Origin: Clostridia bacterium
GTDB taxonomy: Bacteria > Bacillota > DSM-521 > Neomoorellales > SLTJ01
Direction of reading: 5' to 3'
DNA length: 50,643 bases
Assembly: GCA_004347685.1 (NCBI GenBank)
Contig: SLTJ01000022.1
Coordinates: 1-50,643 of the forward strand
Shown: positions 9,044-18,778 of the stretch, one piece after another
Layout of the letters: each line of letters opens with the position of its first letter
Position numbering within the stretch: position 1 is the stretch's first letter
Translations under genes and position numbers: made by a program
The notes under the pieces: generated by a model
What the model was told of the DNA's origin: nothing
Database searches by the model: none
Seen by the model: the letters and a program-made list of their open reading frames with translations, nothing else

Positions 9044-9543
9044 TTGGCGCCAAGGCTTTTGGGCTACTGTTTGCCTATGGACTGTCGAACTCGGGATGAA
9101 GAGGGGAAGGATATTCACTATGAGGTAAAAATTCATGATGTAGAAGGCTTTACGAGCTGGGAAGGAGTGGAGCAGCCTTTAAGAGTATTGCGGGTAAAAG
9201 AGGCTTTGATCAAACCGGATAAGAGCAGAGAAGAAAGCCTGTTTACTATCTGGTGACCACTGCGCCCAAATCGAGTACTAGCGCAGAAGTTATCTGGCGT
9301 ATAGCCCATCGGAGGTGGGACATCGAGAATAGCTGCTTCAATGACTTAAAGCAGAACTGGAACTTTGAGCACTGCTTCAGCCATAACACCAAAGCCATGG
9401 TAGCCATATGGACACTGATGGTCATAGCTTTTAACCTGCTGTTGCTATTCCTTTACCGTAACCTTAGAAGCTTTGATCCAGCCAAAAAACCCATAATTCA
9501 CATGGCGTTTGAGATATGCTGGGACTGGTTACCGCAGAAGTAA
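9044..9543 (+). pseudogene. 3' remnant of a DDE transposase with a frameshift
   Basis: Two frames join at about 9245. The first carries DEEGKDIHYEVKIHDVEGF; the second starts YYLVTTAPKSSTSAEVIW and continues to WRIAHRRWDIENSCFNDLKQ and NWNFEHCFSHN. The RRWDIEN segment matches the region around the last catalytic Glu (YxxRWxIE) of IS4-type transposases. The N-terminal part with the first two Asp residues is missing. It lies directly after the IS1634-type element, which may have inserted into it. Confidence 0.65.
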
Positions 9544-9948
9544 GCTTGTTGGAAGACCCTGGAGGATAGCGGCTGGGCTGGATGTGTCTGGCTGAAGCAA
9601 AGCAGCAATAAATCGGACATTATCTATTACATAATTTTCCTGCTGAATATCACCACGGCAGGAAGGGGTTATTTTATCCTCGATGCTCAACAACCCATTT
9701 TTAGGACATCTCTCGGCCCTGCGTGGCCAACTGCAGGGTCAATTTGATAAAGGGGGATGCGGAATTCCTGAATTTCCCTTGTTGTTCTGTTGTTCCTTGC
9801 TTTTTCATGGTAGAATACCTTTTAGGTGATACATGGAGCTAGAAGCCAAGCGCCGGGTGCTGTTGCGGGCGGAGATTTTCGCGGGTGCGGTTTACAGCGA
9901 AGACTCACCGAAATCCAGGCAACCGGCCGGCAAAAGAAGTTTATCTGG
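9544..9948. other. Intergenic stretch between a transposase remnant and the Rpn gene
   Basis: No gene is supported. Near the right end TAGAATACCTTTTAGGTGATACATGG (9811-9836) resembles a -10 box followed by a start codon, and a close relative of this string occurs on the other side of the Rpn gene at 11132-11157. A short plus-strand frame starting at 9833 runs into the antisense of the Rpn gene and is not considered real. Confidence 0.4.
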
Positions 9949-10968
9949 TTACCGGGGCTTTGTTTTGCCGGCACGGGAGATTATCTGCTTTGCTTGCTCT
10001 ACGGTCTCAGCTTCGAGCAGTTCCTCATAGATCCGGTCCAAAACCTTTTCAGCCGTCATCTGCCTAACCTTTTCCTGTAACTCGCCGGCAACCGGCTGGA
10101 ATCTCTTGTCCAGGAGCGTGCAAATGGCTTCTTGCTTGGCTTCTGCTCTACCCTCTGCTCTACCCTCTGCCATGCCTTCCGCCCTACCTTTTGCCATACC
10201 TCTCTCCTCGGCAGTCTTCAGGGCAGACAGGCGGTCCATTTTCCCCTTCATCCGGGAGATATACTGCGCTATGGTCTCCGGGTCCCGGCTCAACCGTTCC
10301 CATTCCCTTATGGCCTTTTGCAAGGCAGCATCGCTCATGGCCATCGCCTCCAGTTCCTTGGCAATTTCTTGATCCTCGTTGGCCTCAAGTAACAAGAACC
10401 ATTTGGTCAAAGGCTCTGTCTCTCTTATCAGTTCACTTTTCCTCCATTTGTCCAGCATCTTGGGTAGGTCGACGAAACGAATTTCTTCAACGTCGGTGAG
10501 CTGGAAACCTTCTGTCTCCTCGCACAGGTGAAACACCGTGTGGTACCTGGCCGTCTGTTTCAAAAATACATAGTCCAGGATATTGATGCTGATGGTCTTT
10601 TTGATCTCAGCATAGGTCATCCCGGTAACCATTTGGGAAGTAAAGACAACGCTCCAGTAGTAGACGGCCCTCTGGGCCATGTTATGCTCGTCGGCCACCT
10701 GGATCTCGATGGTCACCAGGGTGCCGTCGTTGGTGCGGGCGAGGATATCCATGACGGCTTCCTTATCTGCCCGGTGGTCGCGAGGCTTGATGGGGTTCAG
10801 GATGTTGACCTGACAGATTGTTTTCTCCGGCGTCGGCTGGAGGATGGAGTTGAGCAGGTCGGTGAGCAGGTCTTCGTTTCCCGGGCTGGAAAACAGCTTT
10901 CTGAAGATGAAATCGTTCTTAGGGTCCAGCCGCCCGGGCTCTGCATACTTTTTTGTCCTGCCGGCCAC
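9949..10968 (-). CDS. Rpn family recombination-promoting nuclease / putative transposase (PD-(D/E)XK)
   Basis: A 339-residue protein that opens with LDPKNDFIFRKLFSSPGNED, the standard start of the Rpn (PDDEXK_2, formerly transposase_31) family. The nuclease core is visible as AVMDILARTNDGTLVTIEIQ near residues 71-90, giving the D...ExQ pattern. A short Gly-Arg/Ala-Glu repeat region (GMAKGRAEGMAEGRAEGRAE) near residues 255-275 is typical of the family's variable C-terminal part. Rpn proteins are implicated in RecA-independent recombination and phage defence. The GTG start has a good site (AAAGGGGGG) about 6-7 bases upstream. The gene appears intact in a region full of broken mobile genes. Confidence 0.85.
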   Translation of the reverse strand: MAGRTKKYAEPGRLDPKNDFIFRKLFSSPGNEDLLTDLLNSILQPTPEKTICQVNILNPIKPRDHRADKEAVMDILARTNDGTLVTIEIQVADEHNMAQRAVYYWSVVFTSQMVTGMTYAEIKKTISINILDYVFLKQTARYHTVFHLCEETEGFQLTDVEEIRFVDLPKMLDKWRKSELIRETEPLTKWFLLLEANEDQEIAKELEAMAMSDAALQKAIREWERLSRDPETIAQYISRMKGKMDRLSALKTAEERGMAKGRAEGMAEGRAEGRAEAKQEAICTLLDKRFQPVAGELQEKVRQMTAEKVLDRIYEELLEAETVEQAKQIISRAGKTKPR

Positions 10969-11351
10969 TACCTGCCCCCCTTTACCGGGACTATTATATC
11001 ACGGTTTCTGCAGCTTTGGAAAGCACGATTTATGCTGCCGTGCCCGTCTCCGGGCGGGGACAGCCACCAAGTCTTGACTTTCCTGTATCCTGGCCAGCCT
11101 GTTTTGCCTTGCCCCGCTTCTCTTGTCGTGTTAGAATACATTTAGGAAATATCATGGGGGTATTGGTGCTTGGAGAATAGTGTCGCGTTTTCCCCAACTG
11201 TACGGTAAGGTCACAACCGTCAAGATTTGTCTATTATTACCAATTTGGCCTTTATTTTACATGAATCCTTTGGTTATCTTTGATAGACAACACATGGCAT
11301 GGTTGCCGGTAGAGGTTTGGGTTCAAAGAACGGGTTGGGAGCTGGCTTTCT

Positions 11352-12941
11352 TTGCCTGATATCTTTGTGGAGGTTGTACCCGACCTGGGGGCCAGATGGG
11401 TGGACAAGTCTTTTTGTTACCGGGTGCCCCCGGTTCTGAAGGAGAAGGTGGCCCCGGGTTGCCTGGTGCAGGTCCCCCTGGGCCGCCGGATGGTGTACGG
11501 CTTCGTGGTGAGGCGGGTAGAGGAGCCCCCGGCGGTGGCCATCAAGGATATTGCCGGCGTATCCGGCCTCAGGCCTCTGGGGCCGGACCTGCTGGACCTG
11601 GCCCGCTGGATGGGCCGGCGGTATTTTTACCCCCTGGGCGCAGTACTGGGTATGATGGTGCCGTCCCCGGCCAGGGAGGGGACGGGCAGGCAGCGGCGGT
11701 ATGCTGTGCTGGATGTACCCGCAGAGGCGGCAGCGGCAGAGGCGGAACGCTTTCAGGCCAGGGCTCCGGCCCAGGCAAGGGTGCTGCGGGGGTTGGTTAC
11801 CGCCAACGGCCTGGCGATGGAGGAACTTGGGCCGGCCCGGAGGTCCCTGGCCGCCCTGGTGTCCAGGGGTCTGGTGCGGGTGGAGGATTATCCCGTGTAC
11901 CGTGAAGGCTATTCCGGCGTCGAAGAAATGGCGGACCGGGCCGGGCCGCCCGCGCTCTCGGCAGAGCAGCAGGAGGCCGTGGCCAGGATCATGGGGGCGG
12001 TGGAAGGGGCCGGATTCGCCCCCTTTTTGTTGCACGGGGTGGCGGCCAGCGGCAAGACCGAGGTCAACCTGCGCCTGGTTGAAGAGGTGATCCGCCGGGG
12101 GCGGCACTGCCTGTTCCTGGTGCCTGAGATCGCCCTGGTGCCCCAGGTGCTGGCCCAGCTCCGGCGCCGCCTCGGCAGCGAACACGTGGTAGTGTGGCAC
12201 AGCAGCCTTTCCCCGGGACAGAGGCACGATGCCTGGGAAATGGCAGCCTCCGGCCGGGCCGGCGTGGTGGTGGGGACGCGCTCGGCAATTTTCGCCCCGG
12301 TCCCGCGCCTGGGCCTGGTGGTGCTTGACGAGGAGCAGGAGCCGGCTTATAAAGAGGATCAGGGCTGCCGCTACCACGCACGGGAGGTGGCCCTGAAGCG
12401 TTGCCAGTTGGCCCGAGCGGTGCTGGTCATGGGCAGCGCCACCCCCAGCCTGGAAACCTACAGCCGGGCGAGAAGCGGTGTTTACCGCCTGGTCCGGCTG
12501 CAGCAGCGGGTGACGGGGACCGGGCCTCCACGGATATGCCTGGTGGACATGCGGGAGGAAGTGAAGGCCGGTAACACCGGGATTTTGAGCCGCCTGCTGG
12601 TTCGCCGCTTGCAAGAGGTCCTGGAAGCGGGCCGGCAGGCCCTCGTCTTCATCAACCGCCGCGGCTTCTACCCGTACGTTTATTGCGGCAATTGCCGGTT
12701 TGTCTGGCGCTGCCCCCACTGCGACGTGGGCCTGACCTACCACCGGGCCCGGGAGGAGTTGCGCTGCCACTACTGCGGCTACGCGCTCCCCTACCCGCAG
12801 CCTTGCCCGGCCTGCGGCGCCACCCGGGTATGGCAGGGCCGTGGCGCCGGGACGCAACAGGTGGAGGCCGAGCTTACCAGGCTTTTCCCGGCAGTGGAGG
12901 TGCTGCGGGTGGACCTGGACACTACTCGCTCCTCGTGGTGA
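11352..12941 (+). pseudogene. priA: 3'-truncated primosomal helicase PriA
   Basis: 529 residues of a protein that is normally about 730-830. Visible parts: the N-terminal DNA-binding domain (IFVEVVPDLGARWVDKSFCY), Walker A (GVAASGKTEV, near residue 232), a Walker B-like DEEQEPAYKE where PriA usually has DEEH, and the zinc-binding region with Cys pairs (CGNCRFVWRCPHC, CHYCGYALPYPQPCPACG, near residues 447-485). The frame follows the family to VEVLRVDLDTTR and then stops after three unrelated codons, so helicase motifs V and VI are absent. The likely start is TTG. A transposase pseudogene follows 270 bases later, pointing to insertion or deletion at the break. A complete priA is expected elsewhere. 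Confidence 0.85.
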
Positions 12942-13209
12942 GAACAACATAAAAGCGTTTTGTCAAGTCCCGTTTTCGGCGATTATTGGCTATTTGGGCC
13001 GTTTTGCCATACGCCATTTCCATATAGCCCCAGGTAAGATATGGTGTTTATAAAAACCAGTTTATGGATGCTCTCATAGAATGTTGGCATCCCCCCAAGA
13101 AGAACAAAATAATCTTTTCACAAAGCATCATTTTGGCTTTTGGTGTCGAATCCCTTCTATATCAGAACGTTAGCCTAGTCTAGTTCTCTGTTGGAAGGGG
13201 TAATAGAGC

Positions 13210-14601
13210 ATGACCGAACCGATCCAAGGCGTAATTTTTGTTAATCCTGAAGTCAGGGATGACCTGTTCTATTGGCAAGCTGCCCGCCGCTACCCCTGGG
13301 ATGAGTTTACCGATATCGCGCAGCAATTCCTTCAGGCCCGTTACCAGGAACTCAAGCGTCGCTTGCCTCAGGTGGAGGGTCAGGCCGAATTATTTAAAGA
13401 CGCAGTAGACCTTGACTCCTCGTGCGGTAGCGGGGAACGCAAAAGCCCACGAGGCAGAAAAGGGATTCCCTTTTGGCCTTTGTTCAGGGCGTTTTCCCTG
13501 GCCCGCTTGATGCGGGTGGAAGATTCCGCCCGTGACGTTTACTTTCTCCTCAAGAACAACCCAACCTTCGCCCGGGCCTGCGGCTTTGAGGCTGTCCCTT
13601 CTTACCGAGTTACAGCCCGTTTTGATCACATCATGACTCACCACGGCCTTTGGGCCAAGGCCAGGATCAAAGCGGTGCAATTGAACCTGGACAAACAGGT
13701 CTTTTTCCCCCTCCGGGGAAATAGCAGTGGATACCACCCACGTAGAGGCCGAGGCAACAGCTCCTCCAAAGGATAAGAAGGACGATCCCGCCTACCAGCA
13801 CACCGATGACAATGTCGGGGTATTACGCAAGAGTAACACCGTTACCTATATCGCCCACAAGGTCGCTTTGGTAGTAGACGCTAACGAGGATTTTTGCTAT
13901 ACCCATTGCACCTTTAAGGGGAATACCTCGGACCCCGAAACCCTGGAGGGAACCCTCCTGAAGTTTAAGGAGGAATTTCCTGAGGTTGCCAAAGAGGTAG
14001 AAATTGTCCTGGCTGACGGGATCTATCAATCCGCCAACAACCAAAAGGTCAGCAAAGAAGTTTTGGAAGCTAAACTCTATGCCCCCATTAACCCCCGTAA
14101 CCGCAAAAGCGTAAAGCTAGAAAACGTCCGGGGGATTACGGAAATCGATCCTTATGGCCGGCCGAAGTGCTTAAGCGGCCGCTGCCTGGACCTTGTGGGG
14201 CGGGATCAGAAGCAGCAGCAATACATTTGGGGTTGCCCGGTATTTGGTATCAGGCATCAAGAAACTTTGGATTGCCCCGAAGCTAATCACCTCCAATGCT
14301 GTAACCTTAACGCGGGGGGTAGGTACTACCGCACCAACCGGACGGACTTTCCCCAGATTGACTGGGAAAACCCGCAGCATTCAGTTCGTTTTGGCCTCCA
14401 TTACAACAGAGAAGTTCCGTTGAACGGTTGAATGGCAACCTCAAGGAGGGTTATGGTTTCCGGCGGGTGCATAAGCAAAACGCCATCAATGTTGACGCTC
14501 ACAATGACCGCTGTATTTTGGCCAGCCATATCCTGGCCTATATGGCATGGGAGATGGGTAAACCAAAACTTAAACGGAGCTGGAGCACCCTGGCGGCCTA
14601 G
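13210..14601 (+). pseudogene. Frameshifted IS1182/IS5-like DDE transposase
   Basis: Three segments read as one protein of about 460 residues: 13210-13730 (FWPLFRAFSLARLMRVEDSA, SYRVTARFDHIM), 13727-14405 (VDTTHVEAEATAPP with the first catalytic Asp, IVLADGIYQSANNQKVSKEV with the second), and 14401-14601 (SVERLNGNLKEGYGFRRVHK with the catalytic Glu, then ILASHILAYMAWEMG). Frameshifts near 13725 and 14400 break it. The DDE spacing and the VERLNGxLKE-like end fit the DDE_Tnp_1/IS1182-type group; the subfamily is uncertain. It lies just downstream of the truncated priA. Confidence 0.7.
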
Positions 14602-14876
14602 CCAAATAAAACAACTGACTATCACAAAAACCCCCCATGTCCACCGGGCACAACCAAGCATGAAAATGTGCTAAGGTACTTGTAAACATTTGGCTTTCCT
14701 GCTACATTAGACTTATCAGGGACAAAGGCTGATTTCCTTTTGACGGTATAACCTCGGGCAAAAACCTAACCTGATTGCCTTTGAGCACAGCCAATTGTCG
14801 CCCCTTGTCCATGAGGACTTGGAACAGCACGTGTATTAAACTACGTACATTCTCGGGCAATCATCCCTGAAATCCA

Positions 14877-16146
14877 ATGGTGCGGGAAGTGAAGCGTATG
14901 CAAGACATTCTGGAAATCTGTTGCGGACTCGATGTTCACAAGGAAACCGTCGTCGCCTGCCTGCTCAAAGGCGATACAGACGGGGAACCGAAAACAACCA
15001 TTCGTATCTTTTCCACTCTTCTGGCCGGGCTTGATGAGCTAAGAGCCTGGCTGGAAGCGGAAAACTGCCGGCATGTCGCCATGGAAAGCACCGGGGTCTA
15101 CTGGCAGCCTGTTTACAGCGTGCTGGAAGAAGCCTTTGACGGCAGTATGGTTTTGACCGTTACTAACGCCCGGCACATGAAGAACGTTCCCGGCAAGAAG
15201 ACCGACATGAAAGACGCTGAATGGATAGCCACCCTTCTGCGCGCCGGATTATTGCAAGGGAGTTTCATCCCGGTTAAACCTATTCGGGAACTCCGTAATC
15301 TGACCAGGTACCGCAAAAGCATCATGGAGGAAATTACTGCCCAGAAAAACCGGATCGAAAAGCACATGCAAAGCTGCGGCTTCAAGCTCTCCACTTTCTT
15401 GACAGATATCTTCGGTGTATCGGGACGCGCCATCATGGACCATCTTTGCCGTCACGGGAAGATCTCCGCTTGGGAAGTAGATGCTTTGGTAAAGGGCCGT
15501 GCCAAGAGTAAGCTCCACGAAATCAAGCAAGCTGTCAATGGTAAAATGGATCTTCACCAAAGGGAATTCCTCAAGTTGTTATTGGTGTGGCTGGACCAGC
15601 ATTACGAGCATCTTCGCCAGGTAGAGCAAAAGCTAGAGGAAAAAATGGCGCAATACCAGAGGCAACTGGAACAACTGGACGGCATACCGGGAATTGACAA
15701 GACCGCCGCCGCCGCTATCCTGGCGGAAATCGGGATTGACATGAGCCACTTCAAAACCGCGGAACACATCTGTTCTTGGGCGGGCCTAAGTCCCGGTAAC
15801 AACGAAAGTGCAGGAAAAAAAGTCCACTCGCACCACCAATGGTAACACCTATCTAAAACGAATCTTGTGTCAAGTTGCCTGGTGTACCACCCGAGTACGC
15901 GATAGCTATCTGTCGTCCTGGTACTGGAAGGTCAAGCAGCGCCGCGGGGCCAAGAAAGCGCTTATTGCCTTGGCCAGGAAGCTACTACTCGTAATCATCT
16001 ACCACTTGCTACGAACCGGCGTCAACTATGATGAAACAACATTGGAAAAGACAAAGCAGAAGCAGGAGAGATTCCGCATCAAAAGGATTATAGCCGAGGC
16101 CCGCAAGTTGGGGCTCGATATACGGGAAGTCCCCCAGACGGCCTAA
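14877..16146 (+). pseudogene. IS110 family transposase split at a run of seven A
   Basis: The first frame (14877-15845, 322 codons) begins with the IS110 DEDD motif (ICCGLDVHKETVVACL, AMESTGVYWQPVY, KKTDMKDAEWIATLL). It then carries the Transposase_20 domain (LEQLDGIPGIDKTAAAAILA, near residues 264-283). It loses frame at GGAAAAAAAG (15813-15822); the second frame (STRTTNGNTYLKRILCQVAW and on to 16146) completes the protein to about 421 residues. One A fewer restores the fusion. The conserved Ser of the C-terminal domain is not placed with certainty. RNA polymerase or ribosome slippage on seven A could still give some full-length enzyme. IS110 elements lack terminal inverted repeats, so ends are not assigned. 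Confidence 0.8.
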
Positions 16147-16511
16147 GCATCAACCCTATAAAACCCATCGCAGACTTAAATTGGAAGATGTAGCGTTATA
16201 TACATCGGAGGGGTCATTGTTACCTTTTTAGGGCTTGCCTGGCAGGTGTATTCCCTATTAAAGAGCACCCATGACTTCTTCCGTGTAACAATATCTGGAC
16301 GCTCGCGAGACTATTTTCGTATTAATGTGTAATGACGTGCTGGATACAGTTCAATATGATGTAATATGGTAAACTCTAGGCTGCCCGAGCCAGTAATTTA
16401 TTAACTTTGGCTTGCAAGGCTCCAAAAGAAATGCCCTCGGATGTAGCGGATACTATGTCCTCGTTATGAGCAGCTGCGCCAGAGAGATGGAGGGTTTTCC
16501 CCGCACTCCCG
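16147..16511. other. Intergenic stretch with one copy of a ~33-base repeat
   Basis: No gene is supported. It carries the first of two diverged direct repeats (16324-16356) that flank the HD-domain gene. On the minus strand an open frame (16511-16376) ends in SEGISFGALQAKVNKLLARA but has no start outside the HD gene. Confidence 0.4.
16324..16356 (+). repeat. Direct repeat copy 1 (flanks the HD-domain gene)
   Basis: This 33-base segment matches 27 of 33 bases of 17400-17432 (shared core TAATGAC...CTGGATAC). Looser similarity continues for about 60 bases downstream (GCCCGA ... TAACTTTGG-like). Confidence 0.55.
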
Positions 16512-17087
16512 TTAGAACAGGTTATCGGATTGTTCTGCCAGTATCCGCCCCCTGGCCAGCGCCATGGCCCTGGCGGTAAAGAACCACCGGTCAATCTGCT
16601 GCCCAAGCCATTGGAGGTGAACTACAGGGTCGCGCCTAAATCTCTTGACGTCTATAGCGAAGCCCCATCTGGAAAAGCGATACAGCTTGTCGGCATCTTT
16701 TACCACCATGTCGTTGAGTGATAGGGCCTCGAGCCGCGAATCGTGACCGACGATGATCTCGGCTATCTCCTCTATTTTCTGCTCGTCATACGTGGCCTGC
16801 CGCAAGATATCCCTAGCCAACCTCGCCCCTTCCACTTCGTGGACGCGGTTGAGGGCTGGATTGGTCGGATTGGGGCCGAAGGCCGTCAACTGCAAGTGCT
16901 CCGGCACACTGGACCAGCCCACGTCATGTAGCAATATGGCCGGAATTACGGTTTCCCGGTCGCCCCCTTCGTCTCTTAGAAGGCGTAAAGCGTACCCATA
17001 CGAAATCACCGTGTGAATGTCGTTGTGGCGCGTGTTAAGAAACGGCCGTGCCAGGGAATACACTTCCCGGATCTTGGCCCGCTGCAC
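16512..17087 (-). CDS. HD-domain phosphohydrolase-like protein
   Basis: About 191-193 residues with HD-superfamily metal-site motifs: H in NDIHTVISYGYAL, the HD pair in PAILLHDVGWSSVP (near residues 50-63), H in NRVHEVEGARLARDIL, and IIVGHDSR near residue 113. It is probably a metal-dependent phosphohydrolase, but the substrate is unknown. An ATG at 17093 touches the GGAGG site, while the GTG at 17087 lies eight bases after it, so the GTG is the better start. It follows a 46-residue gene on the same strand and runs away from the aromatic cluster. Confidence 0.8.
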   Translation of the reverse strand: MQRAKIREVYSLARPFLNTRHNDIHTVISYGYALRLLRDEGGDRETVIPAILLHDVGWSSVPEHLQLTAFGPNPTNPALNRVHEVEGARLARDILRQATYDEQKIEEIAEIIVGHDSRLEALSLNDMVVKDADKLYRFSRWGFAIDVKRFRRDPVVHLQWLGQQIDRWFFTARAMALARGRILAEQSDNLF

Positions 17088-17111
17088 TTGCATCTCCTCC
17101 CATCCCGAGGG

Positions 17112-17252
17112 TTACTCAAACACCACTTGTGCGGCGTCGTACAGAGCCACGCCGGCCACCTGAACTCCGACAATGGTGCGAACCCGGTCAATGGCTTCTA
17201 TCATGTCGCGGCTGATCAGTGTCTGGGCATGATCTTCCTTTGCGGAAAGCAT
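17112..17252 (-). CDS. Small conserved-looking protein of unknown function
   Basis: A 46-residue protein starting MLSAKEDHAQTLISRDMIEA and ending AALYDAAQVVFE-like. It has an ATG start with a purine-rich site (GGGGTGAAGGGTG) and ends 19 bases before the HD-domain gene on the same strand, so the two are likely co-transcribed. The family is not recognised. The short length and mixed charge suggest a folded helical peptide or a remnant. Confidence 0.45.
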   Translation of the reverse strand: MLSAKEDHAQTLISRDMIEAIDRVRTIVGVQVAGVALYDAAQVVFE

Positions 17253-17619
17253 TAACACCCTTCACCCCTCGCCTTTTTTATCATTGGCACAGTCGGTTTG
17301 ATTCAATTTTCGCCAACAAAAAGCTAATTCCTCCTTCTGTGGCTTTAAATCTTAGATCTTTGTAATAAACATGAAACCTACTCACTCAGATTTAGCAAAA
17401 ATGTATAATGACTTCCTGGATACGGTCCAGTACAATAGTTTCTGGTGGACAGCCCGACCTGATAGTTTACTAGCTTTGGTTGGTTTGAGAGGGGGATGAC
17501 AAATCTCGCAGGGCTCCATAGCAAAAGCCAATAGGTAAAGGAGCCAGGTAATGCCTTGTTTTAGTAGTTTTGTTTTAGTGACAGCGATTTATTATTAGGT
17601 AGGAGGTGACAACTGGAGC
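17253..17619. promoter_or_regulatory. Divergent intergenic region and leader of the aromatic cluster
   Basis: It separates the minus-strand HD unit from the plus-strand Pps/Ppc-like genes and must hold both promoters. It contains the second copy of the 33-base repeat (17400-17432). From about 17490 to 17560 it has a segment rich in short complementary blocks (CTCGCAGGGCTCC, GCAAAAGCC, GGAGCCAGG) that could fold into a structured leader. No promoter matches the consensus well enough to assign. The ribosome site GTAGGAGGTGA ends about 10 bases before the ATG of the first gene. Confidence 0.4.
17400..17432 (+). repeat. Direct repeat copy 2, upstream of the Pps-like genes
   Basis: It matches 16324-16356 at 27 of 33 bases. 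It lies about 190 bases before the first gene of the aromatic cluster, so it may be a regulatory sequence that was duplicated, or a footprint of insertion of the HD-gene segment. Confidence 0.55.
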
Positions 17620-18669
17620 ATGACTGAAAAGTTGATTTACTGGCTTGAAGAACTTGGAGTTGAGGACAATGATCTGGTAGGGAAAAAATGTGCCAATCTA
17701 GGAGAGCTTACCAAGGCCGGGGTAAGAGTTCCACCCGGATTTGCGCTTGCGGTGCAGGCGTACGAGCGTTTTCTCGCCACGACAGGGGCCCGGGAAGAAA
17801 TGCAGCGTTTCTTGGAGACGTTTAAGGCCGACCCCAATGATCCCAAAGACCTGGCGAAGTTTGAAAAGGCGAGCGAAGTTCTGAGGGAAATTGTAGATTC
17901 GAAAGAAATGCCTTCTGACATGGCGGATATCATATCCGCGCATTATGACAAACTGTGCCAGAGGACAGGAATATCAGACGTGCCGGTGGCCGTGCGTTCG
18001 GCGGGTCCAGTCAGCCGTCCTGGCCAGTACGAAACGTATCTGTGGGTGATTGGGCAAAAGGACCTGATGAAGAAAATAATTAGGGTGTGGTCCAGCACAT
18101 TTAATCACCGGTCCATGGTTTACCGGGCTCAGAACGGCTTGCCGATGGAGTTCGATCCCATAGGGTGTGCTGTGATCCAGATGGTAGACGCCAAGGTATC
18201 TGGCGTTATGTTTACCCTACATCCTGCAAACGGTGATGTCTCAAAGATCGTGATTGAGGCAAACTGGGGGCTGGGTGAAAGTGTAGTGAGCGGCAGACTA
18301 TCACCTGATTTTTATGTGGTTGATAAGCAAACTCTTAACATTGTAGAGAAGAGGGTGTCGGACAAGACTTACGAATATCTATTGGATCCGGCTACTGGAG
18401 CTACGGATTTCTTCGAAGTGCCGCAAGAAAGACGGAACATACCTTGTCTTACCGATGAAGAGTTGGTTGAGCTTGCCAAGTTGGGGCTGTTTGTCGAGAA
18501 ACATTACGGAAAGCCGCAGGATACTGAATGGACTATAAGCAAGGATCTGCCCTTTCCTCAAAATATCTTTATGGTCCAGAGCCGTCCTGTGACGGCCAAG
18601 ATGTCAAAAAAGAAAACTGCTACCGATACGATACTGGATATGATGATGAGCCGGTTATATCAATTGTAG
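17620..18669 (+). CDS. ppsB: Phenylphosphate synthase subunit B-like protein (ATP-grasp part of PEP synthase)
   Basis: A 349-residue protein matching the N-terminal ATP-binding domain (PPDK_N) of PEP synthase: GKKCANLGELTKAGVRVPPG near residues 22-41, VAVRSAGPVSRPGQYETYLW near 125-144, VIQMVDAKVSGVMFTLHPAN near 186-205, and EANWGLGESVVSGRLSPDFY near 215-235. It ends after IFMVQSRPVT, where PEP synthase continues into its swivelling His domain. In the known Thauera/Aromatoleum system the ~40 kDa PpsB and ~70 kDa PpsA divide these functions to phosphorylate phenol with ATP. The loop after VRS is shorter than in PEP synthase (no SATAEDLP). The PpsA-like gene follows after 109 bases. The gene symbol is by analogy; the substrate is inferred. 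Confidence 0.75.
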   Translation: MTEKLIYWLEELGVEDNDLVGKKCANLGELTKAGVRVPPGFALAVQAYERFLATTGAREEMQRFLETFKADPNDPKDLAKFEKASEVLREIVDSKEMPSDMADIISAHYDKLCQRTGISDVPVAVRSAGPVSRPGQYETYLWVIGQKDLMKKIIRVWSSTFNHRSMVYRAQNGLPMEFDPIGCAVIQMVDAKVSGVMFTLHPANGDVSKIVIEANWGLGESVVSGRLSPDFYVVDKQTLNIVEKRVSDKTYEYLLDPATGATDFFEVPQERRNIPCLTDEELVELAKLGLFVEKHYGKPQDTEWTISKDLPFPQNIFMVQSRPVTAKMSKKKTATDTILDMMMSRLYQL

Positions 18670-18778
18670 TTTGCAGTACAAGGACTTCTCCTTCACGTGC
18701 TGTGGGGATGCTGGTTGAGTTTTCAGGTCGTTCTTGCTCGGAGTTTATTGTCAATGTAGAAGACCGGGGGGGAACCAA

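Noticed and set aside
11274-12950. 558-codon minus-strand frame opposite priA
   Set aside because: It is the antisense shadow of a GC-rich gene; the plus strand has Walker, zinc-finger and PriA motifs, while the minus frame is a Pro/His/Gly-rich sequence with no family pattern.
17284-17305. TTGGCAC string as a sigma-54 promoter for the aromatic cluster
   Set aside because: The -24-like TGGCAC is present, but the -12 GC is missing at the required spacing (GTTTGA instead of TTGC).
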